DNA from: Viola odorata
Taxonomy: Eukaryota > Streptophyta > Magnoliopsida > Malpighiales > Violaceae
Assembly (NCBI GenBank): GCA_963691705.1
Contig: OY829542.1
Location: 29,312,579-29,376,578 of the forward strand
DNA: 64,000 nt
Reading direction: 5' to 3'
Part shown: positions 42,515 through 53,275 of the stretch, piece by piece
How the letters are laid out: each line of letters begins with the position of its first letter
How positions within the stretch are numbered: position 1 is the first letter of the stretch
Program-made: the position numbers and the translations under genes
The notes under the pieces: generated by a model
The model's input: only the letters and a program-made list of their open reading frames with translations
Database searches by the model: none
What the model was told of the DNA's origin: nothing

Positions 42515-43879
42515 CTAAGGATGAGAAGGCGCAGGCAATGGTAGAAATTCGCCATGATTAACACATTTAGATTTAGCCCTGCGACATACAAGACATCTAG
42601 CAATAATGCGCACGACATCACGTTTCATATGAGGCCAATAAAAATGATCATGCAGCACATCTAAAGTCTTAGTCACACCAAAGTGACCCATCAATCCGCC
42701 ACCATGTAACTCTAGTATAAGTAATTCGCGCAAGGAACATTGCGGAATACACAATTGTTTACCCTTAAACAAATAACCCTCATGCTTATAAAACTTAGAA
42801 CCAGCAATTGACACACCATGATTAAAGATATCACCAAAATCAGAATCAAGAGAATATAATTGAATAATGTGTGAAAACCCCAATAATTTAGCATTGAGAG
42901 AAGTGATTAAGGCGTACCTCCTGGAAAGAGCATCAGCAACAACATTTTCCTTACCTTGTTTGTATTGAATATGGTATGGAAAAGACTCAATAAATTCCAT
43001 CCATGTGGCATGGCGTCTATTGAGCTTACCTTGCCCTTTAAGGTACTTCAAACTGAGATGATCTGTGTGGACAATGAATTCTCGTGGCATCAAGTAATGT
43101 TGCCACACTTCTAGTGCGCGTACTAGTGCGTAGAATTCCTTGTCATATGTTGGGTATCTCAACTGAGCATCCTTCAGTTTCTCACTGAAATAAGCAATTG
43201 GACGCTTCTCTTGCATAAGAATAGCTCCAATTCCCACCCCACTAGCATCGCATTCCACTTCAAAAGCTTTGCTAAAATCAGGAAGAGCTAACACAGGTGC
43301 GGAACATAAACGCTCCTTAAGTGTGTTAAACGCTTCCTCCTGCAACTCATCCGACTTGAAAACTAAATTTTTCTTGGTTAGCTCATTCAAAGGGACAACA
43401 ATTGTACTAAATTCCTTGACAAAGTGCCTATAAAAGGACGCTAAGCCATGAAAAGAACGTACCTCACTTGCGTTCTTAGGAGTAGGCCACTCCTTGATTG
43501 CTCGGACCTTTTCTTCATCCACCTTTACACCTTCAACACTTACAATAAAACCTAGAAAACCTACTGCTTTCATGGCAAATGAACATTTACTAGGTTTAGC
43601 ATACAAATATTGGGCACGAGGTGTTAAAAATACTTCACGAAGGTGTGAAAGATGCGCCTCAAAAGATTTGCTGTATATAAGAATATCATCGAAATACACA
43701 ACAACAAATCTGCCAATAAAATGTCTAATTACATGATTCATCAATCTCATGAATGTGCTAGGTGCATTAGTTAAACCGAAAGGCATAACCATCCATTCAT
43801 ACAATCCATACTTAGTTTTAAATCCAGTTTTCCATTCATCTCCCTCTTTCATGCGAATTTGGTGATAACCACTCATCAA
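42515..43879 (-). CDS. Element B RT, RNase H and integrase zinc domain
   Basis: 454 codons: [36 protein letters not shown] and the catalytic box [13 protein letters not shown], then [18 protein letters not shown]. RNase H residues lie in [39 protein letters not shown] and [11 protein letters not shown]. The last 70 residues are the integrase HHCC domain ([15 protein letters not shown] ... [10 protein letters not shown]). The frame ends at PAPSHP by a TAG where related elements have Trp (HPWxDLSMDF). At the N-terminal side a one-base deletion near 43893 shifts the frame from the preceding RT segment. Confidence 0.85.
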   Translation of the reverse strand: MMSGYHQIRMKEGDEWKTGFKTKYGLYEWMVMPFGLTNAPSTFMRLMNHVIRHFIGRFVVVYFDDILIYSKSFEAHLSHLREVFLTPRAQYLYAKPSKCSFAMKAVGFLGFIVSVEGVKVDEEKVRAIKEWPTPKNASEVRSFHGLASFYRHFVKEFSTIVVPLNELTKKNLVFKSDELQEEAFNTLKERLCSAPVLALPDFSKAFEVECDASGVGIGAILMQEKRPIAYFSEKLKDAQLRYPTYDKEFYALVRALEVWQHYLMPREFIVHTDHLSLKYLKGQGKLNRRHATWMEFIESFPYHIQYKQGKENVVADALSRRYALITSLNAKLLGFSHIIQLYSLDSDFGDIFNHGVSIAGSKFYKHEGYLFKGKQLCIPQCSLRELLILELHGGGLMGHFGVTKTLDVLHDHFYWPHMKRDVVRIIARCLVCRRAKSKCVNHGEFLPLPAPSHP

Positions 43880-44415
43880 ATCAATCTTAGAAATATAGTG
43901 CTACCACTTAATTCGTCTAACATGTCATCTAATCGTGGAATGGGATGGCGATACTTTACCGTGATCTTGTTGACTGCTCGGCAATCAACACACATGCGCC
44001 AAGATCCATCTTTCTTAGGAACTAGGATCACAGGAACGGCGCATGGAGATAGGCTCTCCCTGACATAACCTCGACTCAACAGCTCATCCACTTGGCGTTG
44101 TAGCTCCTTGGTCTCTTCCGGATTACTCCTATAAGCTGGCCGGTGTGGAATGGCTGATCCTGGAATGAAATCAATCTGATGTTCTATGCCACGGATTGGA
44201 GGCAATCCCGATGGCATCTCTTCGGGTAGAGCATCCTCAAATTCCTGTAAAAGAGATGTAATATGAGGAGGAATAGAAGAATTTGGGTCAGCGTTAGAAG
44301 AATTCAAACAAAAAGAACGAAAACGGATGAGAAGAATAGGGCGGCATTCGCCAAAACTATTTTTCTGACAAGTTATTGCTCTCCTCACTTCGCTTCCTTT
44401 GGCATAAACACTCAA
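43876..44415 (-). CDS. Element B RT N-terminal segment
   Basis: The 179-codon frame contains [20 protein letters not shown] and [17 protein letters not shown], then [39 protein letters not shown] and [18 protein letters not shown], the usual start of a chromovirus RT. It ends STIFLRLI where the intact text would be STIFSKIDL, the result of a single-base deletion. A charged linker upstream (44415-44708) links it to the protease frame but carries another shift near 44440. Confidence 0.8.
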   Translation of the reverse strand: MSVYAKGSEVRRAITCQKNSFGECRPILLIRFRSFCLNSSNADPNSSIPPHITSLLQEFEDALPEEMPSGLPPIRGIEHQIDFIPGSAIPHRPAYRSNPEETKELQRQVDELLSRGYVRESLSPCAVPVILVPKKDGSWRMCVDCRAVNKITVKYRHPIPRLDDMLDELSGSTIFLRLI

Positions 44416-44708
44416 TTTCTTTTTATTTGCCTCTCCTTTTATCCGCTCAATGCCACTCTCTGTACGCTTACTTTTTTCGTACGATTGTTGACTCTCACCC
44501 TCAGCATGCTTTTTATTTTCATGCGAATGTTCAACTCTCTCTCTCTCTCGGCATGCTCAATGTTTTCATGCAAGTGTTTAGGGCTCACACTCTCATATGC
44601 ACTCACTATTTTTTTGACACTCATGTTTTCTTTTTCACTCACAAGCGAATGTTGATCATATTCTGCTTGTGACTTCGCAAGCCATTGTTGATCAATGCAA
44701 ACTTCAGC

Positions 44709-46505
44709 TTATGTCAATGGTGCCAAGGTATACTTCTTGCCATCCTTCACTAACTTGTAGTGATTAGTTTTCCCCTCATGATTCGCTGCTCGATCAAATT
44801 GCCAAGGTCTGCCAAGAAGAATATGGCTCGCTTGCATAGGAACAACATCACATAGTATCTCATCATGATACTTGCCAATTGCAAAACTAACAAGTACCTG
44901 TTTAGTCAACTTAATTCCATCACCGTCAGTCATCCAATGAAGGCGATAAGGCTTCGGATGGTTCGTAGTGGGCAAACCTAATCTGAAAACCATTAACCAA
45001 CTAGCACAGTTTGTGCAACTTCCGTTGTCAATGATAATAGAACATCCTTTCTTGTTGATCACACCACGAGTGTGAAACAAATTCTCTCGCTGTTCCTCAT
45101 CACAAACCTCATTTTCCGCTTGTGCACTCAAATTCCGACGAACTACAAGCATTTGATGATTCTCGACCGATTGTGGCATGTCATCCGAATCATGGTCGGC
45201 CTCTTCAATGAGATCAGACTCATCTAGATCATCATCGGACTCCTCATTACCGTTGGTTCTCAAGATGAACACCCTATGATTTGGACAGTCAGCTTTCTTG
45301 TGTCCTCTACTGTTGCATTTGAAACAAACAATAGAAGATGTGGCTGGTCTATCCGTTGGTGGAGTATATGGTTTGTTGGTGTTCGATCTAGAAGTAGAAC
45401 TAGGGCCTCCTTTAGAACCAGAACTGATCGGCAATGGTTTAGGTGCTTCACTCTTGTCCCACGGTTTCTTCCAAGGTGAAGGTGTCACACTCGATTGATA
45501 TTTAGTTGTGTATGAAACCTTAACCTTTTTCTGCTTCTCAATCTTGAGAGCTAGATGGAGCATCTCCTCTAGAGTTGAATATTGTGTCAACTCTAAAGAA
45601 TTTGCTATCTCGCGATTCAAACCACTCGAGAAACGCGCCATAGTTGCTTCTTCTGCTTCTTCAACCCGAGATTGAGATAAGGCTATCTCCATCTCATTGT
45701 AATAGGCGCTCACACCTTTACTTCCTTGTGTTAGAGATTGTAATCTTTGGTAAAGCTCCCGACTGAAATGACTAGGAACAAACCGATGTGTCATGACTCT
45801 TTTCATCTCATCCCAAGTATGAATCCTAGTATGATAGATAGCCCAGGTCTGTCGATTAATCTTTTCCCACCAATGACTTGCATAGCCAGTAAATTCCACG
45901 GCTGCCAACTTCACCTTCTTGTCCTCAGAATAGGTGTGGCACAAGAAGATGGAGTCAAATTTCCTCTCCCAAGTTAGGTATGCATCCGGATCCTCTAATC
46001 CATCAAATGGAGGAATTTTCATCTTGATACTACCGAGATTAGAATCCAATCGAAACTCATCACGAGGTGGTCTGTCCCGTTGAGGCTGACCGCCTTGTCT
46101 ATCCCATGGAGGTCGTTCTCCATCACGACAATGTATAAATCCCTCACCTCCATCCGGATCATTGTTGTGATGCACCGGTGGTTGTGGAGGAACATTCCGA
46201 ATAGCTCCACGTCTAAGGATGACGGGTCCAACTGCGCGCCCGGCGCCTACAGCTGGAGGAACTGCTGGTTGTCTCCTAGCCCCTAAATCCTCATCCGAAG
46301 CATCCATGAGATGACCATCATGGGCATCGCGTGGTGCCTCTCGCGCTTCTGGTCGTGGATTAAAGGTGGCAAGAGCACCAAGTCTCGCTACTTCAAGGGC
46401 GTTGTGCCTTTGAATGCTCTCTTGTCTCTCACCCATGACCCTAAGCTCCTCGGCTAAGTTCGTGATCATGGGCTCAAGATTGGCCGGTTGTTCGTCATTT
46501 GCCAT
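44709..46505 (-). CDS. Element B Gag-protease
   Basis: 598 codons, intact. Gag coats the element RNA and the protease processes the polyprotein. The N-terminal 150 residues are variable. The capsid-like retrotransposon Gag domain spans about 160-330 (IPPFDGLEDPDAYLTWERKF ... MTHRFVPSHFSRELYQRLQS). A CCHC zinc knuckle CFKCNSRGHKKADC lies near residue 415. The protease region has IIIDNGSCTNCASW (DNG in place of the usual D-S/T-G) and ILLGRPWQFDRAANHEGK. The start at 46505 follows the leader motif shared with A and C. It stops with TAA at PLT; RT lies downstream, so pol needs read-through or the stop is a lesion. Confidence 0.85.
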   Translation of the reverse strand: MANDEQPANLEPMITNLAEELRVMGERQESIQRHNALEVARLGALATFNPRPEAREAPRDAHDGHLMDASDEDLGARRQPAVPPAVGAGRAVGPVILRRGAIRNVPPQPPVHHNNDPDGGEGFIHCRDGERPPWDRQGGQPQRDRPPRDEFRLDSNLGSIKMKIPPFDGLEDPDAYLTWERKFDSIFLCHTYSEDKKVKLAAVEFTGYASHWWEKINRQTWAIYHTRIHTWDEMKRVMTHRFVPSHFSRELYQRLQSLTQGSKGVSAYYNEMEIALSQSRVEEAEEATMARFSSGLNREIANSLELTQYSTLEEMLHLALKIEKQKKVKVSYTTKYQSSVTPSPWKKPWDKSEAPKPLPISSGSKGGPSSTSRSNTNKPYTPPTDRPATSSIVCFKCNSRGHKKADCPNHRVFILRTNGNEESDDDLDESDLIEEADHDSDDMPQSVENHQMLVVRRNLSAQAENEVCDEEQRENLFHTRGVINKKGCSIIIDNGSCTNCASWLMVFRLGLPTTNHPKPYRLHWMTDGDGIKLTKQVLVSFAIGKYHDEILCDVVPMQASHILLGRPWQFDRAANHEGKTNHYKLVKDGKKYTLAPLT

Positions 46506-47310
46506 CTAATAGTTTCTGAAAAATTTTCACAACAGAGAAAAGAACGTAAAATTGCACTATTCCTAGTACTCCCTTACGTGTTTACTCTCGTGTTTAATCT
46601 CTCTATGAGTCTCACAATTAAAAGTACCACTCAAACAAATCAATTAATTCTTACAACCCTGCAATGTTAGTAGGACTCAAGAGTTTAGAAGAGTGCTGCC
46701 AAGAAGACTCTCAATGACAACTAGTGATAAAACAAGTGTTGATATTGGGTGATTGGGTAGTTGCAAGAACAATCAACTAACTAATCAACCAATAGAGTGG
46801 AAAGCAATTGTAATATGAATCAAAGAAAGCTCAAGTGACTCAATGAACAACTCAATTAATATGCCTTGAGGCAGTGAAGAATTCAGGTGTATTGTGTGCG
46901 TTCACTTGATGTTTCTTTGTCAATTTTGAGTACAAACTTTGCTTCTTTTGAAAACGCAAATACTTGTCAATTTTTTTTTTGTATTTGCAAGCCGAAAATT
47001 CTTTCTTTTCTTTTCGCTTGTTTTCTTATCTTTTCTGTTTTTTTTTTTGTAAATATATATTGCAATAGAATTCGATTGTATATGTGACTCTTTTGTGACA
47101 ACAATTTGTAACTAATGGAACGCCACAACCAAGGCTGGAACGCAACTAATTAAACGCAGCAATCAATGATTCAAAACGACACAACAATCACATAATCGAA
47201 CACAAGCACTCAAAGAAATCGATTTCAGAGTAGGAGTAGAAGAATAACCGATTTCAACAATGAAAACAAAGAAATTTTTTAGAACCGATACCTTACCAAT
47301 CATGAACACC
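46506..47310 (-). other. Leader of element B
   Basis: Non-coding. Contains the CCTTACGTGTTTACTC motif near 46563 shared with A and C, and T tracts near 46972 and 47040. Confidence 0.5.
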
Positions 47311-47327
47311 TTTAAGCTCCGCTACCA
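47311..47327 (-). promoter_or_regulatory. Primer-binding site of element B
   Basis: The minus strand reads TGGTAGCGGAGCTTAAAGG two bases after the 5' LTR. Ten of the first 12 bases match the complement of plant initiator Met tRNA (TGGTATCAGAGC). The same variant occurs in element C. Confidence 0.7.
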
Positions 47328-47329
47328 GC

Positions 47330-48404
47330 TGATACGATCCTTGTTTGCAAAGGAGACGTAGCACCAATTTTGATCTTTGTTCAAGACAGGATTTCCCTGC
47401 GGAATGGATAACTTTCTTAAGCAATTAAACCTGCTGATTGATAAGCATCAACCAACCTAACTCGAATAAGGAAGGATCTTAATCGAATCGCTAAGCCTAT
47501 ATTCCTTGCGAATATCAACCTAGAACAGACAATTAATGGAAGTAATTTCGGGTTTTACTTGGAACGACTCAAGCAGAACAAGGTTCATTCGTTGTTGAAC
47601 GCAAAAGGGGCAGAGAATATAAGAATATATCTTTATAAATAATCAGCCAAGTTTCTAAGGAGGCCAAGCAGCTCCTTATATAAGGTTACAAGGAAACCCT
47701 AATAGTAATAGTAGTAGGAGTTCTAATTAAGGAAAATAACTTAATTAACTAATTTAAATAAACTGATTAACTAATTAATTAAATAAATGGAAACAAAGGT
47801 TGTTGCCATTATTTAACTAATTAATTAAGGAAACAAATCAACTAACTTTATAAGTCATAAAATACTAATTAAAGATAGAAACATTGGAAGTTTCCAATTT
47901 TGACGGAAAAATTGGCCCGCGTCGGCGTGATCACGTCGAGCATCGCTCCGCTCACCTTGCGCTGCTGTTTCTGACGTAATTACGTCTATAATGGGCGTAA
48001 TTACGTCCATTCTGTGCATGAAAACGTTGACCATCATAACTTTCAATCCACCCGTCCGATTGGGCTGAAACTTGTCCCAAACGAAAGCTAACATCTTGAA
48101 GTTTCATATGCTTGGTCGATCGAACGATTCTGAAGTAGTACACGTCGAGCTCAATGGATGGGCAGAAACGCTCCATCTATGCGGCCGTTTGACTCCTTGA
48201 AGGATCACCGTCGAACGCCGTGATGACCAAGAGGTTGAGCTCCATTTCTGCTTCTCTCGCAACGCTCCTTCCTCTACTGTCCTCTCACACTTCAGCTCCT
48301 TGTGTATGAGGGATGATAGACTATCTTGAAGCTTTTTAGACTTGGAATGAGTCATCGGTCCAGTCGGTGGCAAAGGTAGCGCTTGGATGCGAGGATTCGC
48401 ATCA
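47330..48404 (-). repeat. 5' LTR of element B
   Basis: 1075 bp, minus-strand start TGATGCGAATCC, end GGATCGTATCA. It carries the likely promoter (TATATAAGG near 47677). It is followed on the plus side by the CTATA duplication at 48405-48409. Confidence 0.95.
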
Positions 48405-48409
48405 CTATA

Positions 48410-48973
48410 CTCGAGAAGACGGTCAACCAATCCCGAAAGGATTGGAGTTTGAAGCTCGACGACGCTCTTTGGGCCTATCGAACAACATTCAAGATGACAC
48501 CCTACATACTTATTTTTGAGAAACCGTGTCACCTACTAGTCGAAATAGAACACAAGGCTTTCTGGGCCATTCGTAAGGTTAATATGGATCTTGGGCATGT
48601 CGGTCAACACCTCCGTCTATAGATTCAGGAATTGAAAGAATTGAGGGATGATGCCTACGAAAACGCTTTGATCTACAAGGGCAAGACAAAGACCCATCAC
48701 GATAAGCAGCTTCTTCCTAAATCCTTTACTATCCGGCATAAAGTATTATTGCACAACTCTCATCTTCGCCTTTTTGCAGAAAAAACTAAAATTTAGATGG
48801 TTGGGACCTTTCATAGTCAAAGAAAATTTTGATCACGGAGCCTTTGAAATCCAGAACCCGAACACGGGAATTATTTTTGAAGTGAATGGCCACAGGTTGA
48901 AACCATTTTACGAAGGATTCAAGCCCTCCACAGTAGAGGAGATGATAGTGGCCAACCCACCCGTCGTGCCCTA
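48410..48973 (+). pseudogene. Athila element D integrase, C-terminal part
   Basis: Resumes directly after element [50 protein letters not shown] and [12 protein letters not shown]. After two stops it reads KKLKFRWLGPFIVKENFDHG and GHRLKPFYEGFKPSTVEE before the end at 48973. The text is collinear with G (62485-63258), confirming that B split one integrase gene. Confidence 0.75.
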
Positions 48974-49579
48974 GACAACCAGTTCCACGTCTAGGCTTCG
49001 ACGTTAAAAGAGACCATGACGGAAGGCATTCCACATGTCGTCCCACTTTTCTCTCTCCCTTTTATCTTTTGTTTCATTCCAGAACTTTTCCACAATTTTT
49101 ATCTTATTTATTTTAATCAAGTTTTAGTTTCTTTTACTCTATTTTATTTAAATCTCTATTTTATTGTCTAGGATTTCTTCTTTTTATTTTTCTCCACTGA
49201 TCTCTCTCCTTTCCTTTCCCAAGTTGATTTTATTCCTTTTTATTATTATTATCTCCTTTATTCTCTCTTTTTGTCCTCATCTATCCTAACTACTTTATTT
49301 TTTAAATTGAAAAAAGTTACCTTTAAGGCGGTTGGGATATGCTCGGGCCCGTTGCATCTCTATGCCCAATGCGCCACGTCGATGCCAGCAGACGAAAAGC
49401 AAGCCCTGATTAATAAGGGCTTTGCTATTTGTGTCAGACGCAACTTTCTCTCTTACACGTTCCTTCTTCGTCTTCCCTATTCCAGCTACCTCCATCTCTA
49501 TCTCTCTCCCATATAAACACGTCACCCATATCCCCATCAAACAAAAGCAACAACATTATCACATCCATAGCCCTCCCCA
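48974..49579 (+). other. Spacer between D integrase and extra ORF
   Basis: T-rich non-coding stretch typical of Athila elements, perhaps carrying the leader of a subgenomic transcript. No gene. Confidence 0.4.
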
Positions 49580-51511
49580 GTGCCAAGAATCAAGAAAGTA
49601 GCACATAAGCTAGCCTCTGGACCCCGCCCGGTAGCCTCATCCTCCTCCACAGTCGGCCCCGGCCAGAATTCCCTTACCCCATCTCCATCCGACCTAAACC
49701 AGAGCCCAGAAATAGCCAAGCCTCCGTCTCCAGCTCCTCCTTCGGTCGCAGGCCCTGTTGAAGACGAGCTAGAGATCACCGGGTTCGTCCCACCAACGTC
49801 CACTATGACCAGATCCGGCCGAGTGGTGAGACTGCCACCAGAGTCCGCCACTGCTAGCAGTAAACCTAAGCCAAAAAATCCCTCACCAGCTGCCGCTAGG
49901 AAACTCACGGTGGAGGACTTCCTAAAAGACGTATTTGTATTTTATTCGGACCAGGAGGAAGATGAGCCATTGGTTGAGAACGAAGAAGTAGAGGAAGCAG
50001 AGGAACAGACCACCTCTAGTGAAGAGGAAGTCGGGGAGACTGGTGAAGGTGTTGATGAGGAAGAAAGTAAGGAGCGCGAGGCTAAAGAAGTAGTGGTGAA
50101 GGAAACCGCTGAAAAAGTAGAAGCAGAGAGAACAACCGCGGAGAAAAAGGCGGCGATGAAAGTAAAATCTAAGGCTCCGGCTAGAGCGGAGCCGCCGGCA
50201 GAACCAGAAATACCAGTGGATAGGAAAAGGAAGACCTCCTCCTCTAGCAAGGCCAAGGGTAAGGGCTCGACAACAAAGAAGGCTCATCGAGGGTAGGAAG
50301 ACGCTTCACCTATCGAGGGCATGACTCCAGTCTCTTCTTCCGCCCCTCGATCCATTTCGACCCAGGTGACTTCTGACCTTTCTAATCTGCATGCCTGGTT
50401 GGTTTTTTCATGACAAGCCTTTTATTGATAAGTTGCATTTTCTCAACTCCAAAGGCGTTAGCCCCTGCGCGTGTCTGGATTTAGATGTTTTGAGCAAAAT
50501 GGGACTCGAATCTCGAGTCCGAGAGCTAGTAGGTAACATTAGTTGGGAACCACTATTCTTTTTAGAACACCCAACATTTGTTGAGCTCTCGCTTGAAATA
50601 TTTACCACTTTTTGGGTTGCATCTGAGCATTTTAAGCCCAAAGGGAAGTTTGGACGTAATTCATCTACGCCTGAGGTCATTAACTTTCGATTGACAAACA
50701 AGTGGTCTAAGCTTTCCCTTGATGAATTTAACTGCATGCTTAATTTTGCTAAGCCTAATGAATTGAAATCTAGTGCTTATGAAAATGCTTTGACTGCCAT
50801 CCTTGCTGTTTTTGATGCTAATGTTGCTTTTTGTGAGTTAACCGATAATCTTGATGCTGAGTTTAACCCAAAATTCTCTAAAGCCCATGAACTCACTGAT
50901 CCTGCCTTACGAATCTTGCATCGATTTCTTGCCGTCACCTTCGCAGGAAGATTTAATTCATCGGGTTAGTTATTGTTGCAGGAATTATTTTTCTTATGGT
51001 GTATGACGCACAAATGTAGGGTTAATCTAGGATTTTGGGTAGCTTCGGCCATTCTGCATGTTCAGAATACCTCTCGTGGTCCTCTTTTAGGATCTCTAGT
51101 GAATTTGCTTGCTGTTAATTTGCATAATCTGGATTTGAACTCGGGTGACCTTAGTGAGCCTCTTGCTTTTAAGGATTTAGACCCCGTACCCTAGATGGGA
51201 TGGGGCATTTATGTCTCTCAAAGGGCGTTTTGAGTTTCTCTACAGGAAGTACTCCCCCAGAAGAAAAAGTCTTTGGCACGAAACACGGCTGCCATTTCAG
51301 CTATCCTGATCTTTCGAGACCTCAAACTTCAGCAACTCCTCCTGCCCAGGCTGAGTCCTCCCGTCCTACCCCCGATACTACTCCAGCAACCAAACCCTCT
51401 AGTCCAGCTATTATTCAAGCCCCCACAGTTGAGCGTTTGCTCCAGGCCATTCTCACTGAGCTTCAGGACCTGATGGCTGAAGTGGCTAGGCGCAACCTCC
51501 CCCCGTCTTGA
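49580..51511 (+). pseudogene. Athila element D extra ORF (post-integrase, env-position)
   Basis: Athila elements carry an additional ORF after integrase, in the position of retroviral env; its role is unproven. In D it runs 49580-50296 (Pro/Ser-rich start MPRIKKVAHKLASGPRPVAS, TRSGRVVRLP, then a long acidic and Lys-rich tract), stops, and continues 50391-50969 after a frameshift. The second part has the conserved core HDKPFIDKLHFLNSKGV, SRVRELVGNISWEPLFFLEH, FVELSLEIFTTFW and EVINFRLTNKWSKLSLDEF. It then reads LFFLWCMTHKCRVNLGF (50973-51194) and a Pro-rich tail with PTVERLLQAILTELQDLM ending at 51511. It is collinear with the ORFs of G (61827-60290). Three breaks make it a pseudogene. No clear signal peptide or membrane anchor was seen. 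Confidence 0.75.
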
Positions 51512-53275
51512 TTCCTCCCTGAACAATTATCTTGCCTTTGAGGAGGGTTCAAAACATTTTCACAACTTTTTATTTATTGCCTTGTACTGTACTCCTTTAT
51601 TTTGTTTGTTGAACTATTTTATGCCCTTCTCGCATTGAGGACAATGCGCTGCCTAAGTATGGGGAGGGATTTATTTATGCTTATTATTGTTTGATTGCAT
51701 GTTTTTTTCCGCTTGTAGCATGATTGCATGTTTTGTGGAATTTTAAAAAAAAAAAATTTCGAATTTTGTTTTTAGATTTTGTTAGATTTTTGCTAGAAAT
51801 TTTGCCGTTGCCCTGTTTTAAAACCCTCATAATTGACATGCAATTTTGACTTCTGATACATAGAAGAAACTTGTCATTCATTGCATCTATGCCCGACCAT
51901 GCACATCTTGACCTGCTTGCCCTTATGACTAGTCTAGGCCTACACACCAGTAGTCACAATTAGCACCCCGTGAGCGCATTGAGCTTCATGCCTTATTCAT
52001 TTATGCGTAATTTAATGCTTAACTAGGCAGTAGCTAGGTTTGCATGATATCCCTGGGTATAGGCACCATTAGACGGGGGAATGCAATGAAACGACGAAGA
52101 GACTTTGCAAATTTTTTTTTTCATTTTCGTTTTTTCTCTCTTTCTCCATTTTACCTTCTTTTCCTTTTTCCTACCCTCGACACCCATCCCTTCCTTGTTT
52201 TCTCTCCTAACCACTTGATCCTTTTATTTGATCCTTCTTTGGCAGGTGAATAACACTTTTCAGTAAGAATGGCAAGGGCTAGACATTGAAGAAGATAAGT
52301 GTGGGGAAGATAAAGAACCCAACTTAACATGTACAAAACAAGTCTAGGGCAAGAAAGATAACGCGAGATTACCCCGTCACCTCAACAAAACATAAGTGTG
52401 GGGAACTGAAGACAAGTATCAAGCCCTCGACGTTAATCGCTCAAAGAAGAAGTATGCAAAGATTGCCAACTGCAGCTCCTAGAATTTAAAGAGTGAGCCG
52501 AGGAAGAAAGATTTGTACCTGTTCGTTTTTCTAAAAAAAAAAAAATTAATAAAAAATCGAATAAAAGTAGAGCAGGCGCAGTGAGTAGTCAGGCAACAAA
52601 AGGCCTCCGTCACGCCCTAGACGCAGATGAAGATCTCCCCCACATAAGAATGCAAAAGTCATTTCTATCGTGCCCTCTCCAGCGGGTGTTACTCACTGAT
52701 TCGTTCCTTTTCCAGCCAAGGAATCCTCTTCCTCCATATTTGTCTTCTCTCCGTTTCCTTTCTTCTATTTTCCCCTTTTCTATCCTCTACTTCTATCTTC
52801 TTCTTCTTCTTTTACTTTCCTCTTTTCTCTCTTCTATTCGTACCCACCCCTGCATCACCTTGTTATTATTCTTTTAATTTTATTTATGCAAAGTCTTCTA
52901 TGATCGCTAGGTTGCCCTCGCATGTGCACTACGTACTCGGATTGATATGCAAACTCTGCTGTGTTTTGTGTTATTTGCATTTTTGAGTGATTAGCCTAAA
53001 CACATTCTTTGTTTGCGAGTGTGAGCGTAAACACCTATCCATGTGAGGATTGCTGATGAATAGGCCTGGTCTAGAAAAGTCTGATTGTTAGGGTCTTTAT
53101 CCTATTAATCTGGTGCAGGTGCTTATCTAGGGAAGGGTATGTTTTGATTGGGTGCAGTTTGTAGAATGAGTTGTCTATTCTTTGTTTTAAGAGGTTGATG
53201 CCGTTTGTCACACCCTGAGGTGGTTTTTAATTTTATAAATGCTCGAGGGAGAGCATTGGGCAGTGTGGGGATGTT
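51512..53275 (+). other. 3' non-coding region of Athila element D with four polypurine-like motifs
   Basis: About 1.76 kb without a gene. The Athila end block GCATTGAGGACAATGCGC lies at 51635. AAGTGTGGGGA-like motifs occur at about 51656 (variant AAGTATGGGGAGGG), 52291, 52391 and 53262. The last, GCAGTGTGGGGATGTT, abuts the LTR and is the functional candidate. CT-rich runs lie near 52130 and 52780. Confidence 0.6.

Larger units (their letters stand above)
40534..48404 (-). mobile_element. CRM-like chromovirus retrotransposon B, full length, 7871 bp
   Basis: Bounded by LTRs 40534-41609 and 47330-48404, with the target duplication CTATA on both sides. On the minus strand it carries a primer site, leader, gag-protease ORF, RT-RNase H, integrase and polypurine tract (GATGGGGGAGGGGA, complement of 41610-41623). 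I count about 17 differences between the two LTRs (about 98.4% identity), mostly transitions, so it is the youngest large insertion here. It sits in the integrase of Athila element D. Domain order and wording place it among chromoviruses. Integrase reading into the 3' LTR and the SNPF-x-x-GGDD tail point to the CRM group. Pol has a few lesions, so it is probably no longer autonomous. Confidence 0.9.

Noticed and set aside
49922..50287. Minus-strand ORFs opposite the D extra ORF
   Set aside because: Shadows of the acidic/Lys-rich plus-strand coding; no recognisable domain.
52581..52877. 98-codon plus-strand ORF in the D 3' region
   Set aside because: Pyrimidine-rich non-coding stretch giving Ser/Leu/Phe; not shared with other Athila copies.
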